Positions 48,412 through 58,932 of a DNA stretch of 64,000 nt are shown here, piece by piece (the first letter of the stretch is position 1; every line of letters begins with the position of its first letter). Both the position numbers and the translations under genes were made by a program. The DNA comes from Roseibium aggregatum (GTDB taxonomy: Bacteria > Pseudomonadota > Alphaproteobacteria > Rhizobiales > Stappiaceae), in contig NZ_JAEKJZ010000002.1 of NCBI RefSeq assembly GCF_017309185.1, forward strand, positions 248,001 to 312,000. Direction: 5' to 3'. The notes under the pieces are model-generated. The model was not told the DNA's origin and did no database searches. It saw nothing but the letters and a program-made list of their open reading frames with translations.

Positions 48412-49290
48412 CTACCCGTAAATCGCCGCGTGATGGGCAACCGCGACCTCTTGCGCAACTTTCGCTGCGCGGGCGATGAGTTCGTTTCTCGGCTCGCCGA
48501 TATAGGTGGCCGTGAAGCGCAAGGGCGTGGCCTGCCACCCCGGATCGAAGGTCGCAATCCGGTTTTCCTCCACCAGTCTCCGCCCGAGCACATGCGGCAG
48601 AATGCCGACGCCGATGCCGGACGCCACCATCTCGAAGCCGGTCGAGAGCGAATTCGTCGGAAAGATCTGCGCCGTACTGCCGTAGCGGTCGCGAAGTTCC
48701 TGCGTCAGTTCCCGGTGCGGCCGCGACAGGCGATTGTAGGTGATCACCGGCGTGAGGCTGAGATCCGGTTCTTCCAGGCCGACCGGCCGGTACCAGGCAA
48801 GTTCGAAGGGCGGCAGTTCGAGATTGTCGGCACTGTAGTCGGACACCGGCCCCATCAGGATCGTCAGGTCGAGAGAGCGGTCAAGAAGCATTTCGCGAAG
48901 GTGCAGGGAGATGTCGACGGAGACCTCGATCGTCAGGCGCGGAAAACTGCGATGCAGCTCCCTGAGGAAGTCAGGAAGCCAGGTCTGCGCCACCGTCTCG
49001 GCGACCCCGAGCCGCAACAGACTGGTGATGCTGTCCTCCGCCATCACATCGCCCTTGATCCGTTCCATGGTCGCCATGATCTGCTCGGCGTGCTGTCTAA
49101 GGAGCACGCCTTTGCGTGTCAGTACGACACCTGTCGACACCCGGCTGAACAGCTCGGTTCCAAGATAGCTCTCCAGGCTCGATATCCGTGTCGAGACGGC
49201 GGGCTGGGAGATATTCATCTGCTCGGCCGCCTTGCGCACGCCGCCCATGCGGGCGACCGTCAGGAAGGTTCTGAGCTGCTCGAAGGTCAT
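48412..49290 (-). CDS. LysR-family transcription regulator
   Basis: 292 residues. The N-terminal winged helix (about 1-60, MTFEQLRTFLTVARMGGVRK, AAEQMNISQPAVSTRIS) is followed by a periplasmic-binding-like effector domain (about 90-290). It is divergent from the DUF1445-TRAP-amidase operon, which it most likely controls. A 31-bp palindrome lies 13 bp before its start. The frame is open upstream, but Met at 49290 begins the canonical helix. Confidence 0.93.
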   Translation of the reverse strand: MTFEQLRTFLTVARMGGVRKAAEQMNISQPAVSTRISSLESYLGTELFSRVSTGVVLTRKGVLLRQHAEQIMATMERIKGDVMAEDSITSLLRLGVAETVAQTWLPDFLRELHRSFPRLTIEVSVDISLHLREMLLDRSLDLTILMGPVSDYSADNLELPPFELAWYRPVGLEEPDLSLTPVITYNRLSRPHRELTQELRDRYGSTAQIFPTNSLSTGFEMVASGIGVGILPHVLGRRLVEENRIATFDPGWQATPLRFTATYIGEPRNELIARAAKVAQEVAVAHHAAIYG

Positions 49291-49303
49291 GCGGATCACC
49301 TCA

Positions 49304-49334
49304 CCAAAGCGATAAAATAAATTTATCACTTTGG
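49304..49334. promoter_or_regulatory. 31-bp palindromic operator, probable LysR-regulator binding site
   Basis: CCAAAG-C-GATAAA, 5-base centre, TTTATC-A-CTTTGG: two 13-base arms with one mismatch, and an inner T-N11-A pattern typical of LysR sites. It lies 13 bp upstream of the lysR gene and 69 bp upstream of the divergent operon, fitting autorepression and activation. Confidence 0.8.
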
Positions 49335-49403
49335 ACAAAAATTGACGATTTGACTTGATAGCAGATCCGCCGCAGCATTTTAAGATCATCTTTCGAGGCG
49401 GAC

Positions 49404-50243
49404 ATGACGAGCGGACCTGTCGAATTTTCCGAGCTGCTGAAACTGGACACGCCCTCCCAGCGCCAGGCGATCCGCGCGGGCCGCTACACCGGGCACACCG
49501 CCGGGCTCGCCAAGGGCAGGCTGCAATGCAATCTCGCCATCCTTCCCGGCGAGTTCGCCGATGATTTCCTGGAATTCTGCAGGCTGAACCCGAAGTCCTG
49601 CCCTCTGGCGGGGGTATCGGATCCTGGAAACCCGGTCGTTCCAAGGCTTGGAAGGGATGTCGATATCCGTTTCGACGCAGCCCGCTATAATATCTATCGC
49701 AATGGAAAACTGGACGGGCAGGTCAGCGATCTGAAGGACCTGTGGCGGGACGACCTCGTCGCCTTCGCCATCGGCTGTTCCTTCACCTTCGAAAATGCCC
49801 TTCTGGAAGCCGGGATCGCAATGCGCCACATCGACTGCAATGTGACCGTGCCGATGTTCAGGACAAGCATCGAAACCGCGAAAAGCGGTCCGTTCGGCGG
49901 CGGCATGGTCGTTTCCATGCGGCCTATTCCACAAGAGCGCCTGGAGGAAGTCCATGGGATCTGCCGCAAGTTCCCCCTCGCCCACGGTGCACCGGTCCAC
50001 GCCGGCGACCCGGGTGCGATCGGCATCGAGGATCTCGGCCGTCCCGACTGGGGAGATCCTGTTGCCGTCAGGGAGGACGAAGTCCCCGTTTTCTGGGCGT
50101 GCGGTGTCACGCCCCAGGTCGCGGTCATGACCGCAAAACCACCGCTGGCGATCACCCATGCGCCCGGCGCCATGCTCATCGCCGACGTCGGCGAAACCAC
50201 CGGTCCGATTTACCCCTATAACGATAACCAACTGAAATATTGA
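49404..50243 (+). CDS. DUF1445 putative hydro-lyase / D-glutamate cyclase-like protein
   Basis: 279 residues of the UPF0317/DUF1445 family (Bacillus YcsI, N-terminal part of human DGLUCY). Landmarks: FAIGCSFTFENALLEAGI, CNVTVPMFRTSI, VVSMRPIPQERL, HGAPVHAGDP, FWACGVTPQ and ITHAPGAMLIAD. Family context links it to 5-oxoproline or D-glutamate metabolism, but the reaction is not firmly settled. It is first in an operon with a TRAP transporter, a DUF2848 protein and an amidase. Confidence 0.9.
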   Translation: MTSGPVEFSELLKLDTPSQRQAIRAGRYTGHTAGLAKGRLQCNLAILPGEFADDFLEFCRLNPKSCPLAGVSDPGNPVVPRLGRDVDIRFDAARYNIYRNGKLDGQVSDLKDLWRDDLVAFAIGCSFTFENALLEAGIAMRHIDCNVTVPMFRTSIETAKSGPFGGGMVVSMRPIPQERLEEVHGICRKFPLAHGAPVHAGDPGAIGIEDLGRPDWGDPVAVREDEVPVFWACGVTPQVAVMTAKPPLAITHAPGAMLIADVGETTGPIYPYNDNQLKY

Positions 50244-50266
50244 ACCAAACAGAGGATGAACACGTT

Positions 50267-51313
50267 ATGAGAAAAACGACGATACTCTCCGCGATTTCGC
50301 TGATCGCCCTGTCCGCCGGCACGCTGGCCCAGGCGGAAGAACTGTCCGTTGTCGGCAGCTGGAGCGGTCTGCCGCTTCACAAGCAATATGAAGCGCCGTT
50401 CTGGACCGAGAAACTGCCTGAGCTGTCGGGCGGCGACCTGACGGCGACCCTCACCACCCACGACCAGATGGGCATTTCCGGCGGCGATGTTTTCCGCATG
50501 CTGTCGGAAGGCGTTTTCGATGTCGGCATGACGGTCGCCGACTACGCGGTCTCCGACAGCGTCCCGCTGGAAGGGCTTGATGTGCCGCTGATCGCGACCG
50601 ACGCGGCCACCGCGAAAAAAGCCGTTGAAGCGGCCCGTCCGATGATCGACGACATCTACAAGGACGTCTTCAACGCCAAGGTGCTCGGCATCGCGCCCTA
50701 TCCGCCGCAGGTGGTCTTCTGCAATGCCGAAATTGCGTCTCTGGACGATCTGAAAGGCAAGAAGGTCCGTGCCTCGGGCCGCATGACCGCGAAATTCCTG
50801 GAAGCTTTGGGCGCGGAAGGCGTCAATGTCAGCTTCGGTGAAGTTCCGGGGTCCCTGCAGCGCGGCGTGGTCGATTGCGCCATCACCGGAGCCGGCTCCG
50901 GTTACAACGCGGGCTGGTGGGAAGTCTCCACCCATCTGATGCCGTTGCCGCTCGGCGGTTGGGACCCGGTCGTCACCGCGATCAACCTCGACAAGTGGAA
51001 CGCGCTCTCCGACGAGCAGAAGGCCATGCTTGAAAAGGGCGTCAAGGAAGGCCTGGAAGCCCCGGCCTGGGACTCCGCTCAGGATGCGCTTGAAAACGAC
51101 GTTGCCTGCCTGACGGGCAACGGCGAATGCCCCTATGGTGACGCCCGGGGCCTGATCCTCGTCGAGGCAAGTGAAGCCGACCAGGCCAAGGCCAAGGAAG
51201 TTCTCCTGACCGAGGTCCTGCCGGACTGGGCCGAACGGGCCGGCGGCGACTGGGCCAAACGCTGGAGCGACAGCGTCGGCGCCGTTACCGGTGTGAAGCT
51301 GGAAACGAACTGA
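50267..51313 (+). CDS. dctP: TRAP transporter substrate-binding protein (DctP type)
   Basis: 348 residues. A signal peptide (MRKTTILSAISLIALSAGTL, cleaved near AQA-EE) leads to a periplasmic binding domain of the DctP family. Landmarks include DDLKGKKVRASGRMTAKFLE and GEVPGSLQRGVVDCAITG, where the conserved Arg would bind a carboxylate. Two C-terminal Cys (VACLTGNGECPYG) may form a disulfide. AGAGGA lies upstream of the ATG at 50267. It would deliver an organic acid or amide-type carboxylate to the DctQM permease encoded next. Confidence 0.93.
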   Translation: MRKTTILSAISLIALSAGTLAQAEELSVVGSWSGLPLHKQYEAPFWTEKLPELSGGDLTATLTTHDQMGISGGDVFRMLSEGVFDVGMTVADYAVSDSVPLEGLDVPLIATDAATAKKAVEAARPMIDDIYKDVFNAKVLGIAPYPPQVVFCNAEIASLDDLKGKKVRASGRMTAKFLEALGAEGVNVSFGEVPGSLQRGVVDCAITGAGSGYNAGWWEVSTHLMPLPLGGWDPVVTAINLDKWNALSDEQKAMLEKGVKEGLEAPAWDSAQDALENDVACLTGNGECPYGDARGLILVEASEADQAKAKEVLLTEVLPDWAERAGGDWAKRWSDSVGAVTGVKLETN

Positions 51314-51323
51314 GGCACCTCTC

Positions 51324-51857
51324 ATGACGCCCCTGGTTTCGCTTATCCGGCAGATCAACGACCGTGTGGCCATCGCTGTCGGTCTGATGCTGCTCGGATG
51401 TGTGGTCTTCACCCTGATCGAGATTGCCGCCCGCCGTCTGGGCGGCTCTCTCGGGGGCGTTGACGAGATTTCCGGCTATGTGATGGCCGTGACGACAAGC
51501 TGGGGGATCAGCTATGCCCTGACGGAGCAGGCCCATGTGCGCATCGACCTGCTCCGCCAGCGGCTCGTGCCTCTGGGCCGCGCGGTTTTCGACATGCTCG
51601 CCCTACTCTGTCTGGCCGCCACCGCGATTGTGGTGGCCTGGCGTGGCTGGGGCGTCCTGGAAAAGACCCTTTCCAACGGCGCCCGCGCCAACACGCCTCT
51701 GGAGACCCCCTTGTGGATCCCCCAGTCGCTGTGGTGGGCGGGCTGGCTCTGGTTCGCCGTCTCGGCCAGCCTTCTGCTTGTCGCCGTTCTCAAGAACCTC
51801 CTGTCCGCCGACTTCAAGGCCGTCGACGACATCGCCGGCGCGAGGGAAGAAGCATGA
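51324..51857 (+). CDS. dctQ: TRAP transporter small permease (DctQ type)
   Basis: 177 residues with four transmembrane helices and the family block EISGYVMAVTTSWGISYAL followed by HVRIDLL. It partners the large permease in the inner membrane. It starts 10 bp after dctP and overlaps dctM by ATGA. Confidence 0.93.
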   Translation: MTPLVSLIRQINDRVAIAVGLMLLGCVVFTLIEIAARRLGGSLGGVDEISGYVMAVTTSWGISYALTEQAHVRIDLLRQRLVPLGRAVFDMLALLCLAATAIVVAWRGWGVLEKTLSNGARANTPLETPLWIPQSLWWAGWLWFAVSASLLLVAVLKNLLSADFKAVDDIAGAREEA

Positions 51858-53134
51858 TCGCCTTTACCTCACTCGGCCTTCTCGGGCTTCTCGCCCTGTC
51901 CATTCCGGTCGGCGTCGTCCTCTTTCTGCTCGCTTTCGGCATCGACACCTTCTTCAGTCCCTTCCCGCTGATGCGCGGTCTCGGCCAGGTGGTCTGGTCG
52001 TCCTCCAACAGCTCCACACTGATTGCCATTCCGCTGTTCGTGCTGCTGGGCGAAATCCTGGTGCGCAGCGGCGTCGCGAAACGAACCTACGCGGCGCTTG
52101 AAAAATGGGTCGCCTGGATGCCCGGCGGCCTGATCCACGCCAATATCGCCACCTCGACCATGTTCTCCGCGACATCCGGCTCCTCGGTCGCAACCGCCGC
52201 GACGGTGGCCACGGTCGCCATGCCTCAAGCACAGACCCTCGGTTACAATCCGAAGCTCTTTTCCGGGGCGATCGCCGCCGGCGGCACGCTCGGCATCATG
52301 ATCCCGCCGTCGATCAACCTGATCGTCTACGGCTTCCTGACGGAAAGCTCGATTCCGCAACTCTTCCTCGCCGGTCTGGTCCCCGGCCTGCTGCTCGCCT
52401 GCCTCTTCATGGCGATCACGGTCGTTCTCTGCGGTCTTCGCCCGTCGCTCGGCGGACCGCGCCGGTCGAGCACTTTCGCCGAAAAGCTCGACGGTCTGGC
52501 CGATCTCCTGCCGATCCTCGGGCTCTTCGCCGCCATTGTCGGCTCCATCTACGCCGGTTGGGCCACGCCGACGGAAGCCGCCACGGTCGGTGTCGCGATC
52601 TCGATTCTGATTGCCTGGCACCAGAAGGCGCTCAGCCGGGACATGCTGCTCGATGCGCTTCGCGGGTCGGTGAAGACCTCCGCCATGATCATGCTCGTGG
52701 TGATAGGCGCCTATGTTCTGAACTTCGCGCTGACGGCCGCCGGCGTCAGCCGGGCGCTGCAAAGCCTGCTCACCGGCCTGGGGCTCGGCCCGCTCGAAAC
52801 CCTGCTGGTCATCGTCCTGATCTATATCGTGCTCGGCTTCTTCATCGAGACCCTGTCGCTGATGGTGGCGACCATCCCGATCGTCGTGCCGATCATCGTC
52901 CAGCTCGGCTACGACAAGATCTGGTTCGGCATCCTGATGATCATCCTGGTCGAGATGGCTCTGATCACGCCGCCGGTGGGACTGAACCTCTATGTGGTCC
53001 AGTCGGCCCGCAAGGGAGGAAGCTTCAGCGACGTCATGCTCGGCTGCATCCCCTACGCGCTCACGATGCTGGCCATGGTCGGACTGCTCATTCTCCTGCC
53101 CCAGCTGGCCCTGTTCCTGCCGTCAACCCTTTAA
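51854..53134 (+). CDS. dctM: TRAP transporter large permease (DctM type)
   Basis: 426 residues with about twelve hydrophobic segments. Family landmarks: ATSGSSVATAATVATVAMPQ, GTLGIMIPPSINLIVYGFLT, YAGWATPTEAATVGVAIS and EMALITPPVGLNLYVVQS. It forms the Na+-coupled transport pathway. The start at 51854 overlaps dctQ by ATGA. Confidence 0.95.
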   Translation: MIAFTSLGLLGLLALSIPVGVVLFLLAFGIDTFFSPFPLMRGLGQVVWSSSNSSTLIAIPLFVLLGEILVRSGVAKRTYAALEKWVAWMPGGLIHANIATSTMFSATSGSSVATAATVATVAMPQAQTLGYNPKLFSGAIAAGGTLGIMIPPSINLIVYGFLTESSIPQLFLAGLVPGLLLACLFMAITVVLCGLRPSLGGPRRSSTFAEKLDGLADLLPILGLFAAIVGSIYAGWATPTEAATVGVAISILIAWHQKALSRDMLLDALRGSVKTSAMIMLVVIGAYVLNFALTAAGVSRALQSLLTGLGLGPLETLLVIVLIYIVLGFFIETLSLMVATIPIVVPIIVQLGYDKIWFGILMIILVEMALITPPVGLNLYVVQSARKGGSFSDVMLGCIPYALTMLAMVGLLILLPQLALFLPSTL

Positions 53135-53148
53135 AGAGGCTTAACTCC

Positions 53149-53802
53149 ATGAAGTTCGAAACAGAGACTGGCGCGCTCGAATGCACGCCCGACAGGCTCA
53201 TTGTCGCCGGTTGGACCGGGCGGGACCGGTCAAAGGTCGATCATCACATCGAGGAACTGGCCGCCATCGGCGTGCCCGCCCCTTCCACGGTGCCGCTTTA
53301 CTACCAGTGCTCACCGTCGCTTCTGACGCGGGAGACCTCCATTCAGGTGCTCGGCAAGGAGACTTCCGGCGAAGCCGAACCCTTCCTTTTGAAACAGGAT
53401 GGCAAGATCTGGCTCGGTCTCGCCTCGGATCATACCGACCGCGCGCTCGAGGCTCATTCCGTCGCCGCCTCCAAACAGATCTGCGCCAAGCCCGTTGCGG
53501 CCGAACTCTGGCCTCTCGATGAGGTTGCTGCCCGACTCGACGACCTCAAACTCCAGTCATGGATCGTCGAAGACGGAGACTGGGTGCCTTATCAGGACGG
53601 CACGCTGGCCGCGATCCTGCCGCTGGAAACCCTGATGGCCGGCGCCGGCCTGAAAGACGGCACCGCCATGCTCTGCGGCACACTTCCCGCAATCGGCGGC
53701 GTGCGCCCGGCCAGGGATTTCAGGATGGCGCTGACCGACCCGAAAACCGGCAAATCCATCGAGGCGGCCTATTCGAGCTCAGTTCTAGAAATCGTGTCGT
53801 GA
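53149..53802 (+). CDS. DUF2848 family protein
   Basis: 217 residues. It starts MKFETETGALECTPDRLIVAG, and contains GRDRSKVDHHIEELAAIGV, PSTVPLYYQCSPSLLT, GLASDHTDRALEAHSV and SKQICAKPVA. By fold prediction the family is related to fumarylacetoacetate-hydrolase-like proteins; its reaction is unknown. It starts 14 bp after dctM with AGAGG upstream, so it belongs to the transporter operon and probably acts on the imported compound. Confidence 0.88.
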   Translation: MKFETETGALECTPDRLIVAGWTGRDRSKVDHHIEELAAIGVPAPSTVPLYYQCSPSLLTRETSIQVLGKETSGEAEPFLLKQDGKIWLGLASDHTDRALEAHSVAASKQICAKPVAAELWPLDEVAARLDDLKLQSWIVEDGDWVPYQDGTLAAILPLETLMAGAGLKDGTAMLCGTLPAIGGVRPARDFRMALTDPKTGKSIEAAYSSSVLEIVS

Positions 53803-53847
53803 TATCTGATTGGCAAGACATCGTTTTTCAATGCAATCCTCACCGAT

Positions 53848-53961
53848 GTCACCCCGGACGTAGCGAAGCGGAGATCCGGGGCCGGCGAGCCACCCAATAA
53901 GAGTGGTACTACCTCTTCGGCTCTCCGATCCCGGCTCGCGCGTTGCTTGGCCGGGATGACG
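53848..53961. repeat. REP/BIME-like extragenic palindromic element
   Basis: About 114 bp whose ends, GTCACCCCGG and CCGGGATGAC, are near-perfect inverted copies. Inner CCGGACGTAGCGAAGCGGAG and ATCCCGGCTCGCGCGTTGCTT resemble short dispersed palindromes known in rhizobial-type genomes. It separates the DUF2848 and amidase genes. Confidence 0.75.
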
Positions 53962-54016
53962 ACGGCAAGGTATAAGCTTGAGGATAGGAACATAGGAATT
54001 TGGAGGAAGTTTTTGC

Positions 54017-55300
54017 ATGACCACGCCGTTTCCCTGGAGCCCCGACACCGCGGAAAACCGCCTGGAGACGGCCCTTGAAAGAGCGAAGAACGACCCGGCA
54101 GCGAAATCCGTCTACCTGAAGCTCCTGGAAGACCGCGCCCGAAGCCAGGCAAAAGTTGCGGCAAGCCTGGACGGTCCGCTTGCGGGCGCTCTTGTCAGCG
54201 TGAAGGCGCTCTTCGACGTTGCCGGCGAGGTCACCACCTCCGCGACCAAGGTTCTCGCGGACGACCCTCCCGCGAAAACCGACGCGCCCGCGATTGCCCG
54301 CCTGGAGGCAACCGGCGCCGTGCTGACCGGCCTGACCAACATGTCCGAATTCGCTTATTCCGGCCTGGGTCTGAACCCGCACTACGGCACGCCGCAGAAC
54401 CCGGTCTATCCCGGCTGCGCGCCCGGCGGTTCGACCAGCGGCGGCGCCGTCTCCGTGGCCCTCGGGCTGTCTGACATCGCCATCGGCAGCGACACCGGCG
54501 GCTCCTTGCGCATTCCGGCGGCTTTCACCGGCATCGTCGGGTTGAAGCCCACGCAAAGCTCTATCCCGATGGACGGCGGCAAGCCTCTTTCCGACAGTCT
54601 CGACAGTTTCGGCCCGATGGCGAAAACGGTCGCCGCCTGCGAACTCGTCTGGCAGATCATGGCCGGAGCACCCGTCAGCCCCGCCCCCGCGCGAACCGCC
54701 AATCTCATTGTTCCGGTCAATTTCGGCTTCAGCGAAATGGAACCGGTCATCGCGGAAGGGTTCAGGAGCGTTGTTGCCGCCCTGCGGGCCGCCGGAATGA
54801 GCGTGACCGAAAAGGAATTCAAGGCGATTTCGCTCTACGACAAGGTTCCGCCCTGGCACATGACCTCGGTCGAGTCCCGGGCGCATTTCGAGGAGCATTT
54901 CCAGACCCGGCCGGACGACTTCGACCCCCGTGTCCATGCCCGCATGGCCCGCGCCGGCGAGATTTCTGCGGTTGAGTATCGCCAGACCCTGAACCGGCGC
55001 CAGACCTTCATAACGGCCTTCCGAGAAGAGCTCGGCAACGACATGCTGCTACTGCCAACCTCCCCGATCCTGCCGCCGGAGATCGAAAGCCTGTCGGACG
55101 ACGATACCTTCAACCGGCTGAATCTTCTCGCCCTTCGCAACCCGTCTCTCGCCAATGTCGCCGACGGCTGCGCCATCGCCCTGCCCTATGAACACACGGG
55201 CAAGACGCTGAGCGCGATGCTGATTGCCGGTGGCGGGCGGGACGAAAATCTGCTGGCCTGCGCCAAGGTGGTGGAAGAGGTTCTTTCCGGGATAAATTAG
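54017..55300 (+). CDS. amidase, amidase-signature family
   Basis: 427 residues. The Ser-cisSer-Lys triad is visible: Lys63 in LVSVKALFD, Ser in the APGGSTSGGAV loop (about 140) and nucleophile Ser in GSDTGGSLRIPAA (about 163). It hydrolyses an amide bond in the cytoplasm; the substrate is unknown. It follows the transporter operon after a palindromic element, so its co-transcription is uncertain, but functional context links it to amide use. Confidence 0.92.
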   Translation: MTTPFPWSPDTAENRLETALERAKNDPAAKSVYLKLLEDRARSQAKVAASLDGPLAGALVSVKALFDVAGEVTTSATKVLADDPPAKTDAPAIARLEATGAVLTGLTNMSEFAYSGLGLNPHYGTPQNPVYPGCAPGGSTSGGAVSVALGLSDIAIGSDTGGSLRIPAAFTGIVGLKPTQSSIPMDGGKPLSDSLDSFGPMAKTVAACELVWQIMAGAPVSPAPARTANLIVPVNFGFSEMEPVIAEGFRSVVAALRAAGMSVTEKEFKAISLYDKVPPWHMTSVESRAHFEEHFQTRPDDFDPRVHARMARAGEISAVEYRQTLNRRQTFITAFREELGNDMLLLPTSPILPPEIESLSDDDTFNRLNLLALRNPSLANVADGCAIALPYEHTGKTLSAMLIAGGGRDENLLACAKVVEEVLSGIN

Positions 55301-55391
55301 GCCCCGCGCCACAGCGCCTGAGAGACATTTCCTGACCACCTTCCCGCCTGCGGCGATCGGTCCGGCGCCCTCGCGTGACCGGTTGATCTGA

Positions 55392-57354
<1,963 letters not shown>

Positions 57355-57358
<4 letters not shown>

Positions 57359-57636
57359 CCCGGGACGAAAAGGATCACCTGGCCGAAGCCGCCCGCCGTG
57401 TGGCGAAGCGGGACGAAATGAGCCGCAAGGCGCCCGAACCCTCGCTCGGCAGCCGCCTGGGCCAGATCGGCATTCTCGGCTGGGCCATTGTTATTCCCAT
57501 GCTTCTTGGCGTCGTGCTCGGCCGGCTGGCCGACCGGTATTTCGAAACCGGGATCTTCTTCACCGCTCCCGCCATCCTGATTGGCGCGGCAATCGGCTTT
57601 CACGCCGCCTGGAAATGGATGCACAGCCAGCAATGA
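57355..57636 (+). CDS. atpQ: N-ATPase AtpQ (AtpI-like) membrane protein
   Basis: 93 residues with a charged N-terminus and two transmembrane helices (QIGILGWAIVIPMLLGVVLG and FFTAPAILIGAAIGFHAAW). It occupies the atpQ position and is AtpI/Atp1-like, perhaps an assembly factor. ATGA overlaps on both sides. Confidence 0.9.
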
Positions 57637-57932
57637 TGTCCCTGTTTGCCATGCTCCAATCGCTGCCTCCCGCCGCCACCGCCCTGTTCGGCCTGGTCCT
57701 GGGCTTCGCGCTCGGGCTCATCCATTTCGCAAGCCTCCGGCGCGTGGTGGACCTTTACACCGGAGCCGCGCCGGTCGCGCGCGCCTTGATCCTGCATATC
57801 GCCCGCTTTGTTCTCGTCATCGCGGGGCTGGGCCTGCTTGCCTTTCTCGGCGCATTGCCGCTTCTGGCCGGTGCGCTCGGCATACTGCTCGCGCGCGCCG
57901 CCGTTCTCCGCCTGACCCGAGAGGCATCTTGA
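57633..57932 (+). CDS. atpR: N-ATPase subunit AtpR
   Basis: 99 residues with three transmembrane helices. The hydrophobic segments carry the family's membrane Arg/His-type polar residues (HFASLRRVVDLYTG). AtpR is unique to N-ATPase operons and has been proposed to interact with the c ring. The start at 57633 overlaps atpQ by ATGA. Confidence 0.9.
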   Translation: MMSLFAMLQSLPPAATALFGLVLGFALGLIHFASLRRVVDLYTGAAPVARALILHIARFVLVIAGLGLLAFLGALPLLAGALGILLARAAVLRLTREAS

Positions 57933-58669
57933 TGGAAAACCCGCTCACCCTGGAGCCGCTGTTGTCCATCGGCCCGGTTCCAATCACCGCGCCGGTGGCA
58001 GTCACCTGGGCGATCATGCTGGCGCTGACGCTCGGATCCTGGCTTGCCACGCGCAGGCTCAGTCTTCAGCCCGGCAAGCTGCAGACCGTGCTTGAGCTCT
58101 TCGTGACCACCGTCGACGGCCAGATCCGCGACACGATGCAGACGGACCCTTCCCCCTACCGCACGCTCATCGGCACGATCTTCCTCTTCGTCCTGATCGC
58201 CAACTGGTCGTCGCTCATTCCGGGTATAGAACCGCCCACCGCGCATCTGGAAACCGACGCGGCGCTGGCCCTGATCGTCTTTGCCGCCACCGTCTGGTTC
58301 GGGATCGCGACGCGCGGGCTGAAAGGCTATCTGGCCACATTCGCCGAACCGTCCTGGGTTATGATCCCGCTCAATCTCGTGGAGCAGATCACCCGGACCT
58401 TCTCGCTCATCGTGCGCCTGTTCGGAAACGTGATGAGCGGCGTGTTCGTGGTCGGCATCGTTCTCTCCCTCGCCGGCCTCCTCGTGCCGATCCCCCTGAT
58501 GGCGCTCGATCTTCTGACCGGCACCGTGCAGGCATACATATTCGCGATCCTCGCCACCGTCTTCATTGGCGCCGCCGCCAATGGCGAAGCCCCCGGGGAC
58601 ACCTCCAGCAAAACGCCTTCACAGGCTCCAACCCAGGAAACCTCCAACCAGGAGACTGAGACCCCATGA
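57932..58669 (+). CDS. atpB: N-ATPase subunit a
   Basis: 245 residues with about five to six transmembrane helices. The essential stator Arg is in FSLIVRLFGNVMSG, followed by QAYIFAILATVFIG. The last 25 residues are a Pro/Gln/Thr-rich extension (SKTPSQAPTQETSNQ). TGATG overlap with atpR; ATGA overlap with atpE. Confidence 0.94.
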   Translation: MENPLTLEPLLSIGPVPITAPVAVTWAIMLALTLGSWLATRRLSLQPGKLQTVLELFVTTVDGQIRDTMQTDPSPYRTLIGTIFLFVLIANWSSLIPGIEPPTAHLETDAALALIVFAATVWFGIATRGLKGYLATFAEPSWVMIPLNLVEQITRTFSLIVRLFGNVMSGVFVVGIVLSLAGLLVPIPLMALDLLTGTVQAYIFAILATVFIGAAANGEAPGDTSSKTPSQAPTQETSNQETETP

Positions 58670-58917
58670 CCGGAAATCTCGTCGAAATCGTCAGCATCCT
58701 TGCCGCCGCGCTCGCCGTCTCCTTCGGCGCCATCGGCCCCGCTCTGGCCGAAGGCCGGGCCGTGGCCGCCGCGATGGACGCCATCGCCCGCCAGCCAGAA
58801 GCCGCGGGAACACTGTCGCGCACCCTCTTCGTCGGTCTCGCGATGATCGAAACCATGGCGATCTACACGCTGGTGATCGCTCTCCTGGTGCTCTTCGCCA
58901 ACCCGTTCGTGCAGTAG
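58666..58917 (+). CDS. atpE: N-ATPase subunit c (two-carboxylate rotor protein)
   Basis: 83 residues, two helices joined by the polar loop ARQPEAAG. Helix 1 has Glu29 in GPALAEGRA and helix 2 has Glu62-Thr63 in AMIETMAIY with Tyr67. The extra helix-1 carboxylate matches the two-carboxylate motif described for some Na+-related and N-type rotors. Confidence 0.95.
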   Translation: MTGNLVEIVSILAAALAVSFGAIGPALAEGRAVAAAMDAIARQPEAAGTLSRTLFVGLAMIETMAIYTLVIALLVLFANPFVQ

Positions 58918-58932
58918 GAAACGGTCCGCGCG

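Noticed and set aside
52105-53148. The DUF2848 frame stays open for over 340 codons upstream, through dctM
   Set aside because: That part is an out-of-frame reading of dctM; the DUF2848 family start with an AGAGG site is at 53149.
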